Shown: positions 8,741-17,106, numbered from the stretch's first letter. The stretch: DNA of 64,000 bases from Fodinibius halophilus (GCF_011059105.1 NZ_JAALLS010000003.1:164649-228648), one strand, 5' to 3'. Translations and numbers: made by a program. Notes: a model not told the origin generated them from the sequence alone.

Positions 8741-8762
8741 GAATTAGGAATTGAGAATTAAG
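8741..8762. repeat. Left inverted repeat flanking the four-helix-bundle gene
   Basis: This 22-bp segment is the reverse complement of 9121-9142 with one mismatch. The surrounding stretch 8706-8762 is built of quasi-repeats of AATTAAGAATT and AATTAGGAATT, so the true boundary may begin at the radC stop. A further 5 bp (8734-8738) pair with the right side after a 2-base gap. Confidence 0.8.
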
Positions 8763-8765
8763 ATT

Positions 8766-9125
8766 ATGAAAAAGGAAAATATTGTTAGAGACAAAAGTTA
8801 TCAGTTCTCACTGCGTGTTATTCAACTTAGTCGAACATTAATTAAAAACGAGCACGAATATGTTATATCCAAACAAATTCTAAAAAGCGGGACCTCTATT
8901 GGCGCTAACATTGAAGAAGCAATCGGTGCTCAATCCAGAAGAGACTTTAAAGCCAAACTTTCAATTTCTTACAAAGAAGCCAGGGAAACGCATTACTGGC
9001 TCAGATTGATAAGAGATTCTAAACTTATAAAGCCTGAACTTGCCAATTCCCTAATTGAAAATTGTGATGAATTATTAAAAATACTCGGCTCGATCATAAA
9101 AACTCTAAAAAATCCTCATTCCTAA
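8766..9125 (+). CDS. Four-helix bundle protein (23S rRNA-intervening-sequence/S23 family)
   Basis: A 119-residue, all-helical, basic protein of the S23/IVS four-helix-bundle family. Recognisable features are the N-terminal SYQFSLRVIQLSR helix, the loop KSGTSIGANIEEA, and the RRDFKAKLSISYKEARETHYWL helix pair (two consecutive segments), then a leucine-rich last helix. The family is named for ORFs in 23S rRNA intervening sequences and is structurally related to the accessory protein Avd of diversity-generating retroelements; the biochemical role is not settled. The ATG at 8766 is preferred over upstream non-ATG starts within the repeat. The stop codon lies inside the right inverted repeat (9121-9142), so gene and repeats form one compact unit between radC and argS. 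Confidence 0.88.
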   Translation: MKKENIVRDKSYQFSLRVIQLSRTLIKNEHEYVISKQILKSGTSIGANIEEAIGAQSRRDFKAKLSISYKEARETHYWLRLIRDSKLIKPELANSLIENCDELLKILGSIIKTLKNPHS

Positions 9126-9142
9126 TTCTCAATTCCTAATTC
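9121..9142. repeat. Right inverted repeat flanking the four-helix-bundle gene
   Basis: It matches the reverse complement of 8741-8762 at 21 of 22 positions and contains the stop codon of the four-helix-bundle gene. The pairing suggests either a stem enclosing the gene in the transcript or the ends of a small transposable unit. Confidence 0.8.
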
Positions 9143-9196
9143 AACTCCTTATATTTAGCGGTTATTAATTTCCTGCAAATGCAACGGTATTATATA

Positions 9197-10831
9197 ATGA
9201 AGGATTATCTACGAAAAGTTATTAGCACCTCACTGGCGCAGTTTGATATCAATGAAGAGGATATCCCTGAAATCCAGATTGAAAAGCCCAACCAGCCAGA
9301 GCATGGCGATGCGGCCTCCAATATTGCCCTGAACCTCGCAAGTATTCTAAAAAACAGTCCGCGCAAAATTGCTGACCAGATTGTAGAGAGCCTGGAATAT
9401 GAAGCTAATAAAATTGATACTGTTGAAATTGCAGGACCCGGTTTTATCAACTTTCGATATGCCGAAAACTACCTCTTTGATGAACTCAATAATATCCTCG
9501 AAGAAGGAGAAAGATTTGGGAAATCTTCTGCGCTCGACGGCCAGCGCATCCTTGTCGAATATGTTAGTGCTAATCCTACAGGACCACTAACCGTAGGCCA
9601 CGGCCGTAACGCCGTACTGGGCGACACCATTGCCAACCTGTTGGAATGGACCGGGGCCGAAGTAGACCGCGAGTATTACTTTAACAACGCCGGTCGCCAA
9701 ATGCGGGTATTGGGGCAGAGTGTCAAAGCCCGATACCTGCAAGAGTTGGGACAAGAAGTTGACCTTCCCGATGATGGATACGAAGGAGAATATATTCGTG
9801 ACATTGCCAAAGCATTAATTGACGAACACGGCGAAGAGCTCATTGATAGTGATAACATTACCCCGTTCAAAGAAAAAGCTGAACAGGTTATTTTTGAGGA
9901 TATCCAGGAGACTCTACAGCGTATGGATATTGAAATGGACGCCTTTTTCAATGAGCAGGAAGTATATGATGACGGATCCATCGACAAAGTCGTAGAAACA
10001 CTGCGCGAAAAAGATCTAGCTTACGACGAAGACGGGGCAACCTGGTTCAAAACAACTGAATTTGGCAAAGATAAAGATACCGTACTGATCAAAAGCAGTG
10101 GAGAACCCACCTATCGCCTGCCCGACATTGCTTACCACGTTAACAAACTTGAACGGGGCTATGACCAGTGCATTGACGTCTTTGGAGCCGACCACATAGA
10201 TACCTACCCCGACGTACTTTCCGGGCTCGACGCAATGGGCTATGACAAATCAAAGGTTGATGTGGTGGTTTACCAGTTTGTGACTATTGTCAAAGAGGGT
10301 AAGCCCTTTAAGATGAGTACGCGCAAAGCCAACTTTGTAACCCTTGACGATCTCATGGATGAAGTTGGTTCTGATGTCACACGTTTTTTCTTTGAGATGC
10401 GTGATCCCAATACGCACCTGGAATTTGATATCGCCGAAGCTAAAGAAGCCGGGGACAAAAACCCGGTATTTTACCTGCAATATGCGCATGCCCGCATCCA
10501 CAGTATCCTGCGAAAGGTAGAGCAAGAATATTCTTTTGATGCCAAAGCAAAGCTTAGCCTGCTTACCCATGAGTCAGAAACAGAATTAATGAAAAGCCTT
10601 ATCCGCTTTCCTGAGATGATCCAAAGTGCAGCCCGCAGCCATGAACCCCATCGGCTAATAAACTACCTGGATGACCTGGCCTCCGCCTTTACTTCATTCT
10701 ATCACGATTGCCGTATTCTAGGCGAAGAAAAAGAATTAGTACAAGCACGTTCGGCACTGGCCAAAGCCACCGCACAAGTGCTGGCGAATGGATTGGGTAT
10801 TTTGGGTATTTCTGCACCGGAAGAGATGTAA
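9197..10831 (+). CDS. argS: Arginyl-tRNA synthetase
   Basis: A 544-residue class I aminoacyl-tRNA synthetase that charges tRNA-Arg. An N-terminal Add1-type domain (residues about 5-85, including EHGDAASNIAL) precedes the catalytic core, which has SANPTGPLTVGHGRNA (HIGH-equivalent VGHG) near residue 125 and KMSTRKANFVTLDDL (KMSKS equivalent) near residue 370. The C-terminal DALR anticodon-binding domain spans about 425-544. The frame continues 18 bases further upstream to another ATG at 9179; the start at 9197 (MKDYLRKV) fits the family better. A tRNA-Arg gene is also present at 56663 in this window, but far away and unlinked. Confidence 0.95.
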   Translation: MKDYLRKVISTSLAQFDINEEDIPEIQIEKPNQPEHGDAASNIALNLASILKNSPRKIADQIVESLEYEANKIDTVEIAGPGFINFRYAENYLFDELNNILEEGERFGKSSALDGQRILVEYVSANPTGPLTVGHGRNAVLGDTIANLLEWTGAEVDREYYFNNAGRQMRVLGQSVKARYLQELGQEVDLPDDGYEGEYIRDIAKALIDEHGEELIDSDNITPFKEKAEQVIFEDIQETLQRMDIEMDAFFNEQEVYDDGSIDKVVETLREKDLAYDEDGATWFKTTEFGKDKDTVLIKSSGEPTYRLPDIAYHVNKLERGYDQCIDVFGADHIDTYPDVLSGLDAMGYDKSKVDVVVYQFVTIVKEGKPFKMSTRKANFVTLDDLMDEVGSDVTRFFFEMRDPNTHLEFDIAEAKEAGDKNPVFYLQYAHARIHSILRKVEQEYSFDAKAKLSLLTHESETELMKSLIRFPEMIQSAARSHEPHRLINYLDDLASAFTSFYHDCRILGEEKELVQARSALAKATAQVLANGLGILGISAPEEM

Positions 10832-11045
10832 CATGCGAGAAAAGGTCATAGTTTCCAAATAGTATACCCATAACAGACTATTAAATAAACTGTCTTCACT
10901 TATTTACTGGGGACTTTTCATACTTGGCAGCCTCACCTCCTTGTCACACTTGAAACAAAAAAATTTTTTTCTAACATGTGCATTCATCTTGAGTTATCAT
11001 CAAGACATAACATAAACTAACTTCGTAATCAAAAATCTATTCATT

Positions 11046-11261
11046 ATGAAAGTTAAGATTATGATAGCCAGTCTAATGTTATTGTTCATGGGAAGTGTAA
11101 TATCTCCAGCATCTGCCAAAGTACGAGAAGACCTTTGTGAAGATGAGCTCGCAAAATGCAAGAATGATTGTGATGAAAATTGGAATGCTGACTGGGCAAA
11201 AGGAGCATGTTACACAGGATGTGGTGCAGGTTATGCAGCCTGTGAAATTGCCATCGAATAA
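11046..11261 (+). CDS. Small secreted cysteine-rich peptide with mirror-symmetric Cys spacing
   Basis: A 71-residue precursor. Residues 1-24 are a Sec signal peptide (MKVKIMIASLMLLFMGSV, cleavage likely after ASA). The mature part of about 47 residues is acidic and has six cysteines spaced C-x6-C-x3-C-x12-C-x3-C-x6-C, a palindromic pattern. Twin CX3C on two predicted helices joined by a turn is the layout of helical-hairpin disulfide proteins (alpha-hairpinins, small Tim proteins); homology to those is not claimed. It lies upstream of a beta-propeller lipoprotein and an ABC transporter on the same strand. In Bacteroidota, short NVEALA-type secreted peptides are also found next to six-bladed propeller lipoproteins, so this may be an analogous unnamed peptide family. 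Function is unknown. Confidence 0.8.
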   Translation: MKVKIMIASLMLLFMGSVISPASAKVREDLCEDELAKCKNDCDENWNADWAKGACYTGCGAGYAACEIAIE

Positions 11262-11283
11262 CACAATTAAATACTAAACATAG

Positions 11284-11320
11284 TAGGGGTACAATACCAT
11301 ATTGTATCCCTATTACTTTA
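11284..11320 (+). terminator. Hairpin after the small peptide gene (attenuator or weak terminator)
   Basis: A 13-bp stem with one G-U pair (11284-11296 with 11300-11312) closes a 3-base loop and is followed by a loose T-rich stretch. Lying between the peptide gene and the lipoprotein gene, it may terminate most transcripts so that the peptide is made in excess over the downstream proteins. It also argues against a lipoprotein start inside the hairpin. Confidence 0.55.
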
Positions 11321-11334
11321 ATACTCTATTCTCA

Positions 11335-12324
11335 ATGTTCCCTAAGAAAAGTTGTTTTTTTTACACCTTAATTTCTCTACTAATCTTTCAGTTAGTAAGC
11401 TGTGAAAAAGAGCCTAATAAAAGAACAGGTAAAGCGGTACAGTTTGTTGATTACGATATAGAAAATGTACTCACTATCGATAGTACAAATAGCGCCAACT
11501 ACATTACTGATTTTACCCTCGACTCTCTAGGAAATATCTACGCACTTGATATCAGTGATTTTCAGTTAAAAAAGTTCAACCCAAATGGAGAGTTAATTGC
11601 TAAAACTGGAAGAAAAGGAGACGGGCCGGGAGAATTTAAAAAACATTACTACACTGTTAGTAAACTTCCAAATCCTGTAGGGTCCGCAAGTGTCAAAGAG
11701 GTCTCAATACAGCTCTTTTCATCCACCTTAGAGCACCAAGATGTGTTGCTTAATAACGGAATAGTCTCCACCTTTGCAGCTAATAACAACGGGGATATTT
11801 TAGTTAGCAATTTTGCAACAGGTAATCTTGACCTCCTTGACTTGGATGGCACGTACCATAAAACAATTGAAGAAGTAGATATTACTGATAAAAAGAAAAT
11901 CTATGATCTGGTCAAATATATTAAATTCTATAATGACGATATTTTTTATGTGTCATTTCCATTTAAAAATTTAATCCAGAAGTTTTCTATCTCACAGGGT
12001 CTTTTGGATGAATTCAGGCTCCCCTCGATTCCAAAGTTCAGCCGTACCAACGACGGATTACCTAAAGGACCAGTCATCCAGGGAATTACGACATTACCAA
12101 ATGGAAGAGTTTGGGTTGTAGGCCGCAGCTTCAGTAAAAATCCGGCTCAAGATATATATGTTTTCAATAAAAAAGGAGAGTACATCCATACATTTGTACT
12201 GCCGGAAAAGGCCCAAGCCTTAACCTATAATAATCAGTCACTTTATACTCTTGGGGCCGGCGGATACCATATAAAAAAATGGAAAATAGATCCGAAACAA
12301 GTTTCAAGTCATGAAATCGATTGA
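11335..12324 (+). CDS. Six-bladed beta-propeller lipoprotein
   Basis: A 329-residue lipoprotein from the ATG at 11335 (MFPKKSC); the frame is open to 11302, but that start lies in a hairpin. A signal peptide ends in the lipobox LVSC near residue 22. The mature part shows repeated propeller-blade features such as ITDFTLDSLGNIYALD and the blade-end motif GRKGDGPGEF, shared with the solitary propeller lipoprotein at 51752 (GQKGKGPGEF). It is related to the TolB-like/BF3164-type six-bladed propeller lipoproteins of Bacteroidota, whose function is largely unknown. Its 3' end overlaps the ABC ATPase gene by 14 bases, so it belongs to the same operon and could be a binding or chaperone partner of the small peptide or of the transporter. 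Confidence 0.82.
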   Translation: MFPKKSCFFYTLISLLIFQLVSCEKEPNKRTGKAVQFVDYDIENVLTIDSTNSANYITDFTLDSLGNIYALDISDFQLKKFNPNGELIAKTGRKGDGPGEFKKHYYTVSKLPNPVGSASVKEVSIQLFSSTLEHQDVLLNNGIVSTFAANNNGDILVSNFATGNLDLLDLDGTYHKTIEEVDITDKKKIYDLVKYIKFYNDDIFYVSFPFKNLIQKFSISQGLLDEFRLPSIPKFSRTNDGLPKGPVIQGITTLPNGRVWVVGRSFSKNPAQDIYVFNKKGEYIHTFVLPEKAQALTYNNQSLYTLGAGGYHIKKWKIDPKQVSSHEID

Positions 12325-13225
12325 ACTCACAAACATTTCTACATACTACAAGAAATCAATATTCCAGAAGACCAAGGTACTGAGGAATATTGACCTAAAA
12401 TTACAGAAAGGGAAAATATATGGCCTGCTAGGCCCTAACGGCGCCGGGAAAACCACATTAATTAAAACATTACTCGGCTTACTTAGAAAACATGACGGTA
12501 CAATCAGTTATTATAACGAAGGTAAAAAAGTAAGCCGCGTAAAATGGCTCCAGAGAGTAGGCTTTGTACCCGAAGAAGTAACGTTCTCACAAAATATTAC
12601 AGGTAGAAATTTTCTAAAATTAATGGGAAACTTATATCCTATCAACAAAAAAGATCTCACCCAACGGGTAAAAGATCTTTTTCAATTAGTAGGACTGGAA
12701 TCAGAAAAAGAAAAAAGTATTAATGCTTATTCCAAAGGAATGAAAAAAAGGCTGTTAATTGCCCAAGCCCTTTTATGTAATCCTCATATGCTTTTTTTAG
12801 ATGAACCGATGGCAGGCCTGGATCCCAAACAAAGAAATCAAATGAGAAGCCTCTTCACCCAGTATAAGGACCAGGGTACCGGCATACTAATTAGCAGCCA
12901 TGAACTTCCTGAAATCCAAATGATCTGTGATGCTATTTTTCTTATAAAAGATGGTCAAATTATCCTTACCGAAAACCTTGACAGCCTGGATAGCTTTCAA
13001 AGCAACCCGGAAGTACAACTAGCAATCAACGATATCAATGAGTTACCCCAAAAAATATCAACAAAATATCATTGTTCAGAAGAACATGGGAGAATCACTA
13101 TTTCTGTTAAACAAGATAATCTTCAAGAGCTCTTAGCAGTATTAAACGACAATGGTATCGCCGTGAAAAATATACAAACAGGTAGTGCAAATCTGGAAAA
13201 GGTATTTCTAAATAATTTGAAGTAA
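12311..13225 (+). CDS. ABC transporter ATP-binding protein
   Basis: A 304-residue ATPase with Walker [10 protein letters not shown] at residues 41-49, signature YSKGMKKR near 140, Walker B LFLDEPMAGLDP near 160 and an H-loop in SSHELPE. The C-terminal extension of about 80 residues (after residue 220) is typical of DrrA/NatA-type exporters. It overlaps the propeller lipoprotein gene by 14 bases and is followed 2 bases later by the permease gene, so the three are very likely one transcript. The exporter may handle the symmetric-cysteine peptide's products or protect against them, but a Sec-exported peptide does not need an ABC exporter for secretion, so its role stays open. Confidence 0.9.
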   Translation: MKSIELTNISTYYKKSIFQKTKVLRNIDLKLQKGKIYGLLGPNGAGKTTLIKTLLGLLRKHDGTISYYNEGKKVSRVKWLQRVGFVPEEVTFSQNITGRNFLKLMGNLYPINKKDLTQRVKDLFQLVGLESEKEKSINAYSKGMKKRLLIAQALLCNPHMLFLDEPMAGLDPKQRNQMRSLFTQYKDQGTGILISSHELPEIQMICDAIFLIKDGQIILTENLDSLDSFQSNPEVQLAINDINELPQKISTKYHCSEEHGRITISVKQDNLQELLAVLNDNGIAVKNIQTGSANLEKVFLNNLK

Positions 13226-13227
13226 CT

Positions 13228-14016
13228 ATGAGTACTCTACTGAATGTTTTATCAATTCAATGGCGTGAGTTAAAACAAGCGCGGTCATTTTATACTGCGC
13301 TTGCACTAGGGATACCGCTTTTTATTTATACCGGTATTTTCATGGACCTGCAATGGAATGCGTACCAACTGGTGGCAGTAGATTATATTACAACGTCTGA
13401 ACCGAATCTATTTATATCTCAATGGGCCTTTGGATATTTTGTAATCTTATTTTGTTTATGCTATACAAGTGGAGCTATCCTTATGCTAAACAAAACCGGT
13501 GAATTCACGTCTCTTTTATTTTCAAAACCGATATCAAGAGAAAAATTCTTTTTGTATCTAATTTCTGGTACCACGCTCTTAATAATGATCCCATTTGTAC
13601 TTTTACATCTTAGTTTTTGGATTAATTTTGGGATCCTCGATCAAGTATGGTCACCATATATATGGCTTAGCTTACTTGGATTATTAGCTCCCTGCCTATT
13701 AATTGTTAGTTCGATTTCGTTCTTTTCATTTATTTCGGGCAGTGGTGTCTTTCCAACAATAGTATATTGCTTTATTTTTCCCTTTATCTTCGGAGAAAAA
13801 GAAAAGTTTTTATATCCGTTAGCGGATAATAATATCTACAGAGGACTTATAGACTTTATAGATCTTTTTCTACCAAATTTTGGTGACCTTCTTATGTTTT
13901 CCGGAAATATATTTGCCCAGCAACCATACCAGCTTTCCATTAACACCTTAGGAATTCCCTACATTGTCATATTATTGGGAATCTCATTTTTTCTCTTTAA
14001 AAGAAAAAATATATAA
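13228..14016 (+). CDS. ABC-2 type transporter permease
   Basis: A 262-residue membrane protein with about six hydrophobic segments and the cytoplasmic motif LFSKPISREKFFLYL after segment two, the same motif as in the permease at 4987 (LSKPISRSDFF). It ends with a basic tail (FKRKNI). It starts 2 bases after the ATPase stop. The two ABC-2 systems in the window are clearly related in design, but their ATPases differ in length and C-terminal extension, so this is not a recent local duplication. Confidence 0.85.
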   Translation: MSTLLNVLSIQWRELKQARSFYTALALGIPLFIYTGIFMDLQWNAYQLVAVDYITTSEPNLFISQWAFGYFVILFCLCYTSGAILMLNKTGEFTSLLFSKPISREKFFLYLISGTTLLIMIPFVLLHLSFWINFGILDQVWSPYIWLSLLGLLAPCLLIVSSISFFSFISGSGVFPTIVYCFIFPFIFGEKEKFLYPLADNNIYRGLIDFIDLFLPNFGDLLMFSGNIFAQQPYQLSINTLGIPYIVILLGISFFLFKRKNI

Positions 14017-14023
14017 CCGAGAT

Positions 14024-14239
14024 ATGGAATTTTTATTAGAACACCTTGAGTTAATCCTAACCTTCATTGCTAGTGTCGTCATAATTTTGCTATCTGGATT
14101 TACCGCCCGAAAAAAGGGTGCCAGCTTTGCTTTAGGAGCTATCTTCGGCTTGTTATTTAACTTCATCGGATTAGTCATCCTTTCATTACTCCCAGATAAG
14201 CAACCCCGACACACCGAAAATAATAATCAGGCACTATAA
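14024..14239 (+). CDS. Small two-helix membrane protein
   Basis: A 71-residue protein with two hydrophobic segments (about residues 8-25 and 33-54) separated by a basic turn containing TARKKG, and a hydrophilic tail. The ATG at 14024 is 7 bases after the permease stop, so it closes the operon beginning at 11046 or 11335. The glycine-rich second segment resembles many short inner-membrane proteins with no assigned role. An accessory subunit or immunity-like factor for the transporter is possible but unsupported. Confidence 0.6.
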   Translation: MEFLLEHLELILTFIASVVIILLSGFTARKKGASFALGAIFGLLFNFIGLVILSLLPDKQPRHTENNNQAL

Positions 14240-14339
14240 TCCTCAATGACACTGACTGAGAACTTAACTTAGATTAAAGCTGCTGCTCACATGTATATTT
14301 ATAGCCATACGACAATCACTTCCAAGGAAACCTACAACA

Positions 14340-14549
14340 TCAGTTTACAAGTTCTGGCATTTTCTTATAATTCAAGATTAAATAAACTAACCCTGAAAAA
14401 GGAATAAAGAAGAAAATAAACCCCAAGAAAATTTTAACAAATGTTGAATATCTTTGTTCTTTTCCAACTAAAAATATTGCTGAGATAGTAATCACGAAAT
14501 AAAGTATAATTACCAAAAATAACATTGGTTCACTTATAAAAAATATCAT
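14340..14549 (-). CDS. Small membrane protein, phospholipase D N-terminal (PLDc_N)-like
   Basis: A 69-residue protein with two membrane segments (about residues 5-28 and 38-60). The end FFIPFSGLVYLILNYKK resembles the PLDc_N hairpin of short Bacteroidota membrane proteins, with a Pro-phi-x-Gly step and a following Tyr/Lys pair. It lies 13 bases downstream of the Cys-tail lipoprotein gene on the minus strand and may be co-transcribed with it. The family match is by eye only. Confidence 0.5.
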   Translation of the reverse strand: MIFFISEPMLFLVIILYFVITISAIFLVGKEQRYSTFVKIFLGFIFFFIPFSGLVYLILNYKKMPELVN

Positions 14550-14562
14550 AATAAATAATTAT

Positions 14563-15297
14563 TTATTTGCAACAATAAGCTTGTGTTGATAAACATCCAT
14601 GATTTTCACCAACACAAGAAGTATCCACTCCACCAATTTTACTACATGTCTCTCCGGTTGCTTCCTCATGGTCCTTAACCTTTCTGGAGGCACCCTCACT
14701 TTTTATGGTGCTCACAGCAACTGATCTTGTAAAACCGACTGAATTTAAATAATAAGTATTCCAGAAACTACAACCACTTAGTGTAGACCTATGGAACATA
14801 TTAGCTTTAATTTTATTTTGCGAATTAGAAGTTATTTCATCTAGTGCAAATAATAATAACGTTAAATCTTTATTTAAGTTATTTTTACTAAAGTCTTCTA
14901 ATGGTCCCTGATAGTTTTCCGTAATAATATAAGGGGAATTATTTACTAGGCTTACACCTAAACTAGGTTTTCCATCTAGATGCAAAACCTCATCCTTAAT
15001 ATAGAAAGAAAAACTTTGTTCCCTAGAATTATGTTTATCCCCAGAAATTACGTTATGCTGTAAGAAATTAATATCTGTTCTGCTCTTTCTTTTTTTAACT
15101 TCTGCTTTTACAACACCAAGAGAAACGAACTCTTGAGAGAATAGGTCCTGATTATTTTCAATTGTTAAATTCTCTTTTAAATCATAATTTTTCTGAGCTT
15201 CTTCAGTTCCAACAGTATCATTACATGATGAAAATAAAATGAATGATATTAAAACTAATCCTAGATATGATAAGTTCGATAAATTTAGATATGACAC
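14563..15297 (-). CDS. Lipoprotein with cysteine-rich C-terminal tail, unknown function
   Basis: A 244-residue protein with a lipoprotein signal (hydrophobic segment from about residue 10, lipobox LFSSC near residue 25). The middle is hydrophilic and low in cysteine. The C-terminus carries C-x9-C-x6-C-x6-CC-K as its last residues (GETC at the start, YCCK at the end), plus a single upstream SGC. Such a disulfide-rich tail suggests an extracellular or surface-exposed knot, possibly a cleaved peptide. AT-rich sequence and convergent orientation next to the symmetric-cysteine peptide locus suggest an accessory region. I do not recognise a family. Confidence 0.7.
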   Translation of the reverse strand: MSYLNLSNLSYLGLVLISFILFSSCNDTVGTEEAQKNYDLKENLTIENNQDLFSQEFVSLGVVKAEVKKRKSRTDINFLQHNVISGDKHNSREQSFSFYIKDEVLHLDGKPSLGVSLVNNSPYIITENYQGPLEDFSKNNLNKDLTLLLFALDEITSNSQNKIKANMFHRSTLSGCSFWNTYYLNSVGFTRSVAVSTIKSEGASRKVKDHEEATGETCSKIGGVDTSCVGENHGCLSTQAYCCK

Positions 15298-15540
15298 CTT
15301 GCATCTCTTTTGATTAAATAGATTATAACTTTTTTAATTTCAAAAAAAAAAAAAGAAATAGTCAAATATTTTTTTATAGATCAGGAAGTAAGTCAGGAGA
15401 ATATAGTTAAGGACTTAGGCTAGTGTAAACAATAGAATAGGAAACGAGTTTTGAACATCAAAGCACTGATGTAAATACAAATAAGATAGAAGTTCAAGAC
15501 GTTACCCACTTATATCCTATATCTTAAATACTGTAACTCT

Positions 15541-15676
15541 CATGCCGGCGAAACTTCGCAAAACACACAATCCCTTTTGAAAGTTAATCTAATACGATAA
15601 ATCTGGCGCACTCAAACAGTTGATTGCTCTCCTCAACCGTCAAAAATTATATGTCGGAAAATTCGGCTGAATCCTA
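15541..15676 (-). pseudogene. Decayed copy of the methyltransferase C-terminus
   Basis: Translated on the minus strand, this segment gives DSAEFSDI, stop, FLTVEESNQLFECARF, stop, LSKGIVCFAKF. It aligns over about 41 positions, 23 identical, with the C-terminal 43 residues of the intact methyltransferase at 17107-17913 (DSAEFGGI through SKGIVCFSKL). Two internal stops plus a CAG-to-TAG change just before the block show that it is not coding. It lies immediately downstream of serA, while the intact gene is immediately upstream, so serA is flanked by an intact and a dead copy in the same orientation. Confidence 0.8.
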
Positions 15677-15702
15677 CCTGGTGTTTACACCGGGCCGTTA
15701 CC

Positions 15703-16933
15703 TTAATACAGCACCCGAAAACGAATAGTATCATCTACATTTTTTAACTCTTCCTTTATCTCTTCGTTGTAATCGGTGTTAATATCAGTAATAACATACC
15801 CTACCGATTCATTTGTTTTGAGATACTGCCCGTCGATATTGATGTCGTATTTAGCCAGAATATTATTGATAGTAGCCATTATGTTAGGCTTATTGGCGTG
15901 AATGTGTAAAAAGCGATGGGAATCCTCAAAACTAGGCAGTTTTAAATTAGGCAGATTTACGCTGCCCGAAGTATTTCCGGTATTAATAAAATCCATAATT
16001 TTGTGGGGCACAAAATTGCCAATATGCTCCTGGGCCTCCATCGTACTACCGCCAATATGTGGGGTAAGAATGGTATTTCGGGCACCGGCCATCACATCTT
16101 CAAAAGGTTCGTCATTGCTTTTGGGTTCTTGGGGGGTATACGTCTATACCAGCCCCTAAAATACGTTTGGCATCAATAGCATCGCGCAGAGCATCTGTAT
16201 CTACTACTTTGCCTCGCGCCAGATTTAAGAAAATAGCTCCATCGTGCAGCCAATCCAGCTCTTCTTTGCCAATAAGGCCTTTATTAGCGGGGCGACCATC
16301 CACATGAACGCTCACTATATCAACTGTTTTAAATAGCTCTTCCATAGAAGCAGTACGGGTGGCATTGCCTAGGGGCAGTTTATCTTCCAAATCATAATAA
16401 TACACGTCCAGCCCCATAGCTTCTCCCAACACACTCAGCTGGCTGCCAATATTACCATATCCTACAATACCCAGCTTTTTACCGCGAAACTCATGGCTGT
16501 ACTTGGCTGACTTTTGCCAACGGCTTTGATGCATAGCCATTATTTTGTCTGGCAAATTACGGATCAGAAGTATCATTTCAGCAACAGCCAACTCTACTAC
16601 ACTCCTTGTATTACTGTAGGGTGCATTAAAAACAGCAACACCGTTTTTACTTGCTGCATTTAAATCGATCTGATTGGTGCCAATACAAAAAGCACCGATA
16701 CACAACAGGTTGGGGGCGTTATTGATGATCGACTCCGTCATATCGGTTTTGGAGCGAATGCCAATAATTTGGGTACCTTTCAGGGCATCGTGCAGTTCCT
16801 CTTCCGACATGGACGAGGTTTGATAGGTCACATTATACCCTTCATTTTCGAAAAGTTTTACGGCATCTTTATGGACGCCTTCGAGTAGCAAAACATTAAT
16901 TTTATCCTTCGGATACGATAGCTTTTTAGTCAT
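15703..16933 (-). pseudogene. serA: D-3-phosphoglycerate dehydrogenase, single frameshift
   Basis: Two minus-strand frames, 16112-16933 (273 aa) and 15703-16095, together make one SerA of about 409 residues, the usual length with a C-terminal ACT domain. Part one has the substrate-binding start (LLLEGVHKDA), the NAD loop GYGNIGSQ and the catalytic-Arg region LNLARGKVVD. It ends GAGIDVYPP then RTQKQ and a stop. Part two resumes with MAGARNTILTPHIGGST, carrying the catalytic His, and the ACT domain HIHANKPNIMATINNI. The shift is one extra base at 16129-16136, in or beside a run of six Gs (Cs on the coding strand); removing it restores YPPEPKSNDEPFEDV, including the catalytic Glu. It may be a real lesion, a homopolymer sequencing error, or +1 slippage at CCC-C. 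Confidence 0.88.
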
Positions 16934-17106
16934 TGTTCTAGTTTTTTAACAATGCTGCTTTTAAAAGTTAGTATTATGATATAGCATATTTGAACTATAG
17001 AAGTGGGAATGTAACTAAATTTATTCGAGTGGCGAAAATCTAAATACTACTGTTTTCTATATTTGCAAAAACCTATTTAAAACAGTTCCGCAACATGTAG
17101 CATTAC

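Noticed and set aside
10989..11025. Bacteroidota-type -33/-7 promoter upstream of the symmetric-cysteine peptide
   Set aside because: TTG and a TAACTTCG box are present, but the spacing of 26 bases is too long to support the call.
12311..13225. Treating the ABC pair at 12.3-14.0 kb as a duplicate of the pair at 4.3-5.8 kb
   Set aside because: The ATPases differ in length by 60 residues and in the C-terminal extension; shared motifs are those of the superfamily.
16129..16136. Calling the serA break a programmed frameshift
   Set aside because: The CCC-C run would permit +1 slippage, but there is no stimulatory structure or known precedent visible, and a homopolymer error explains it equally well.
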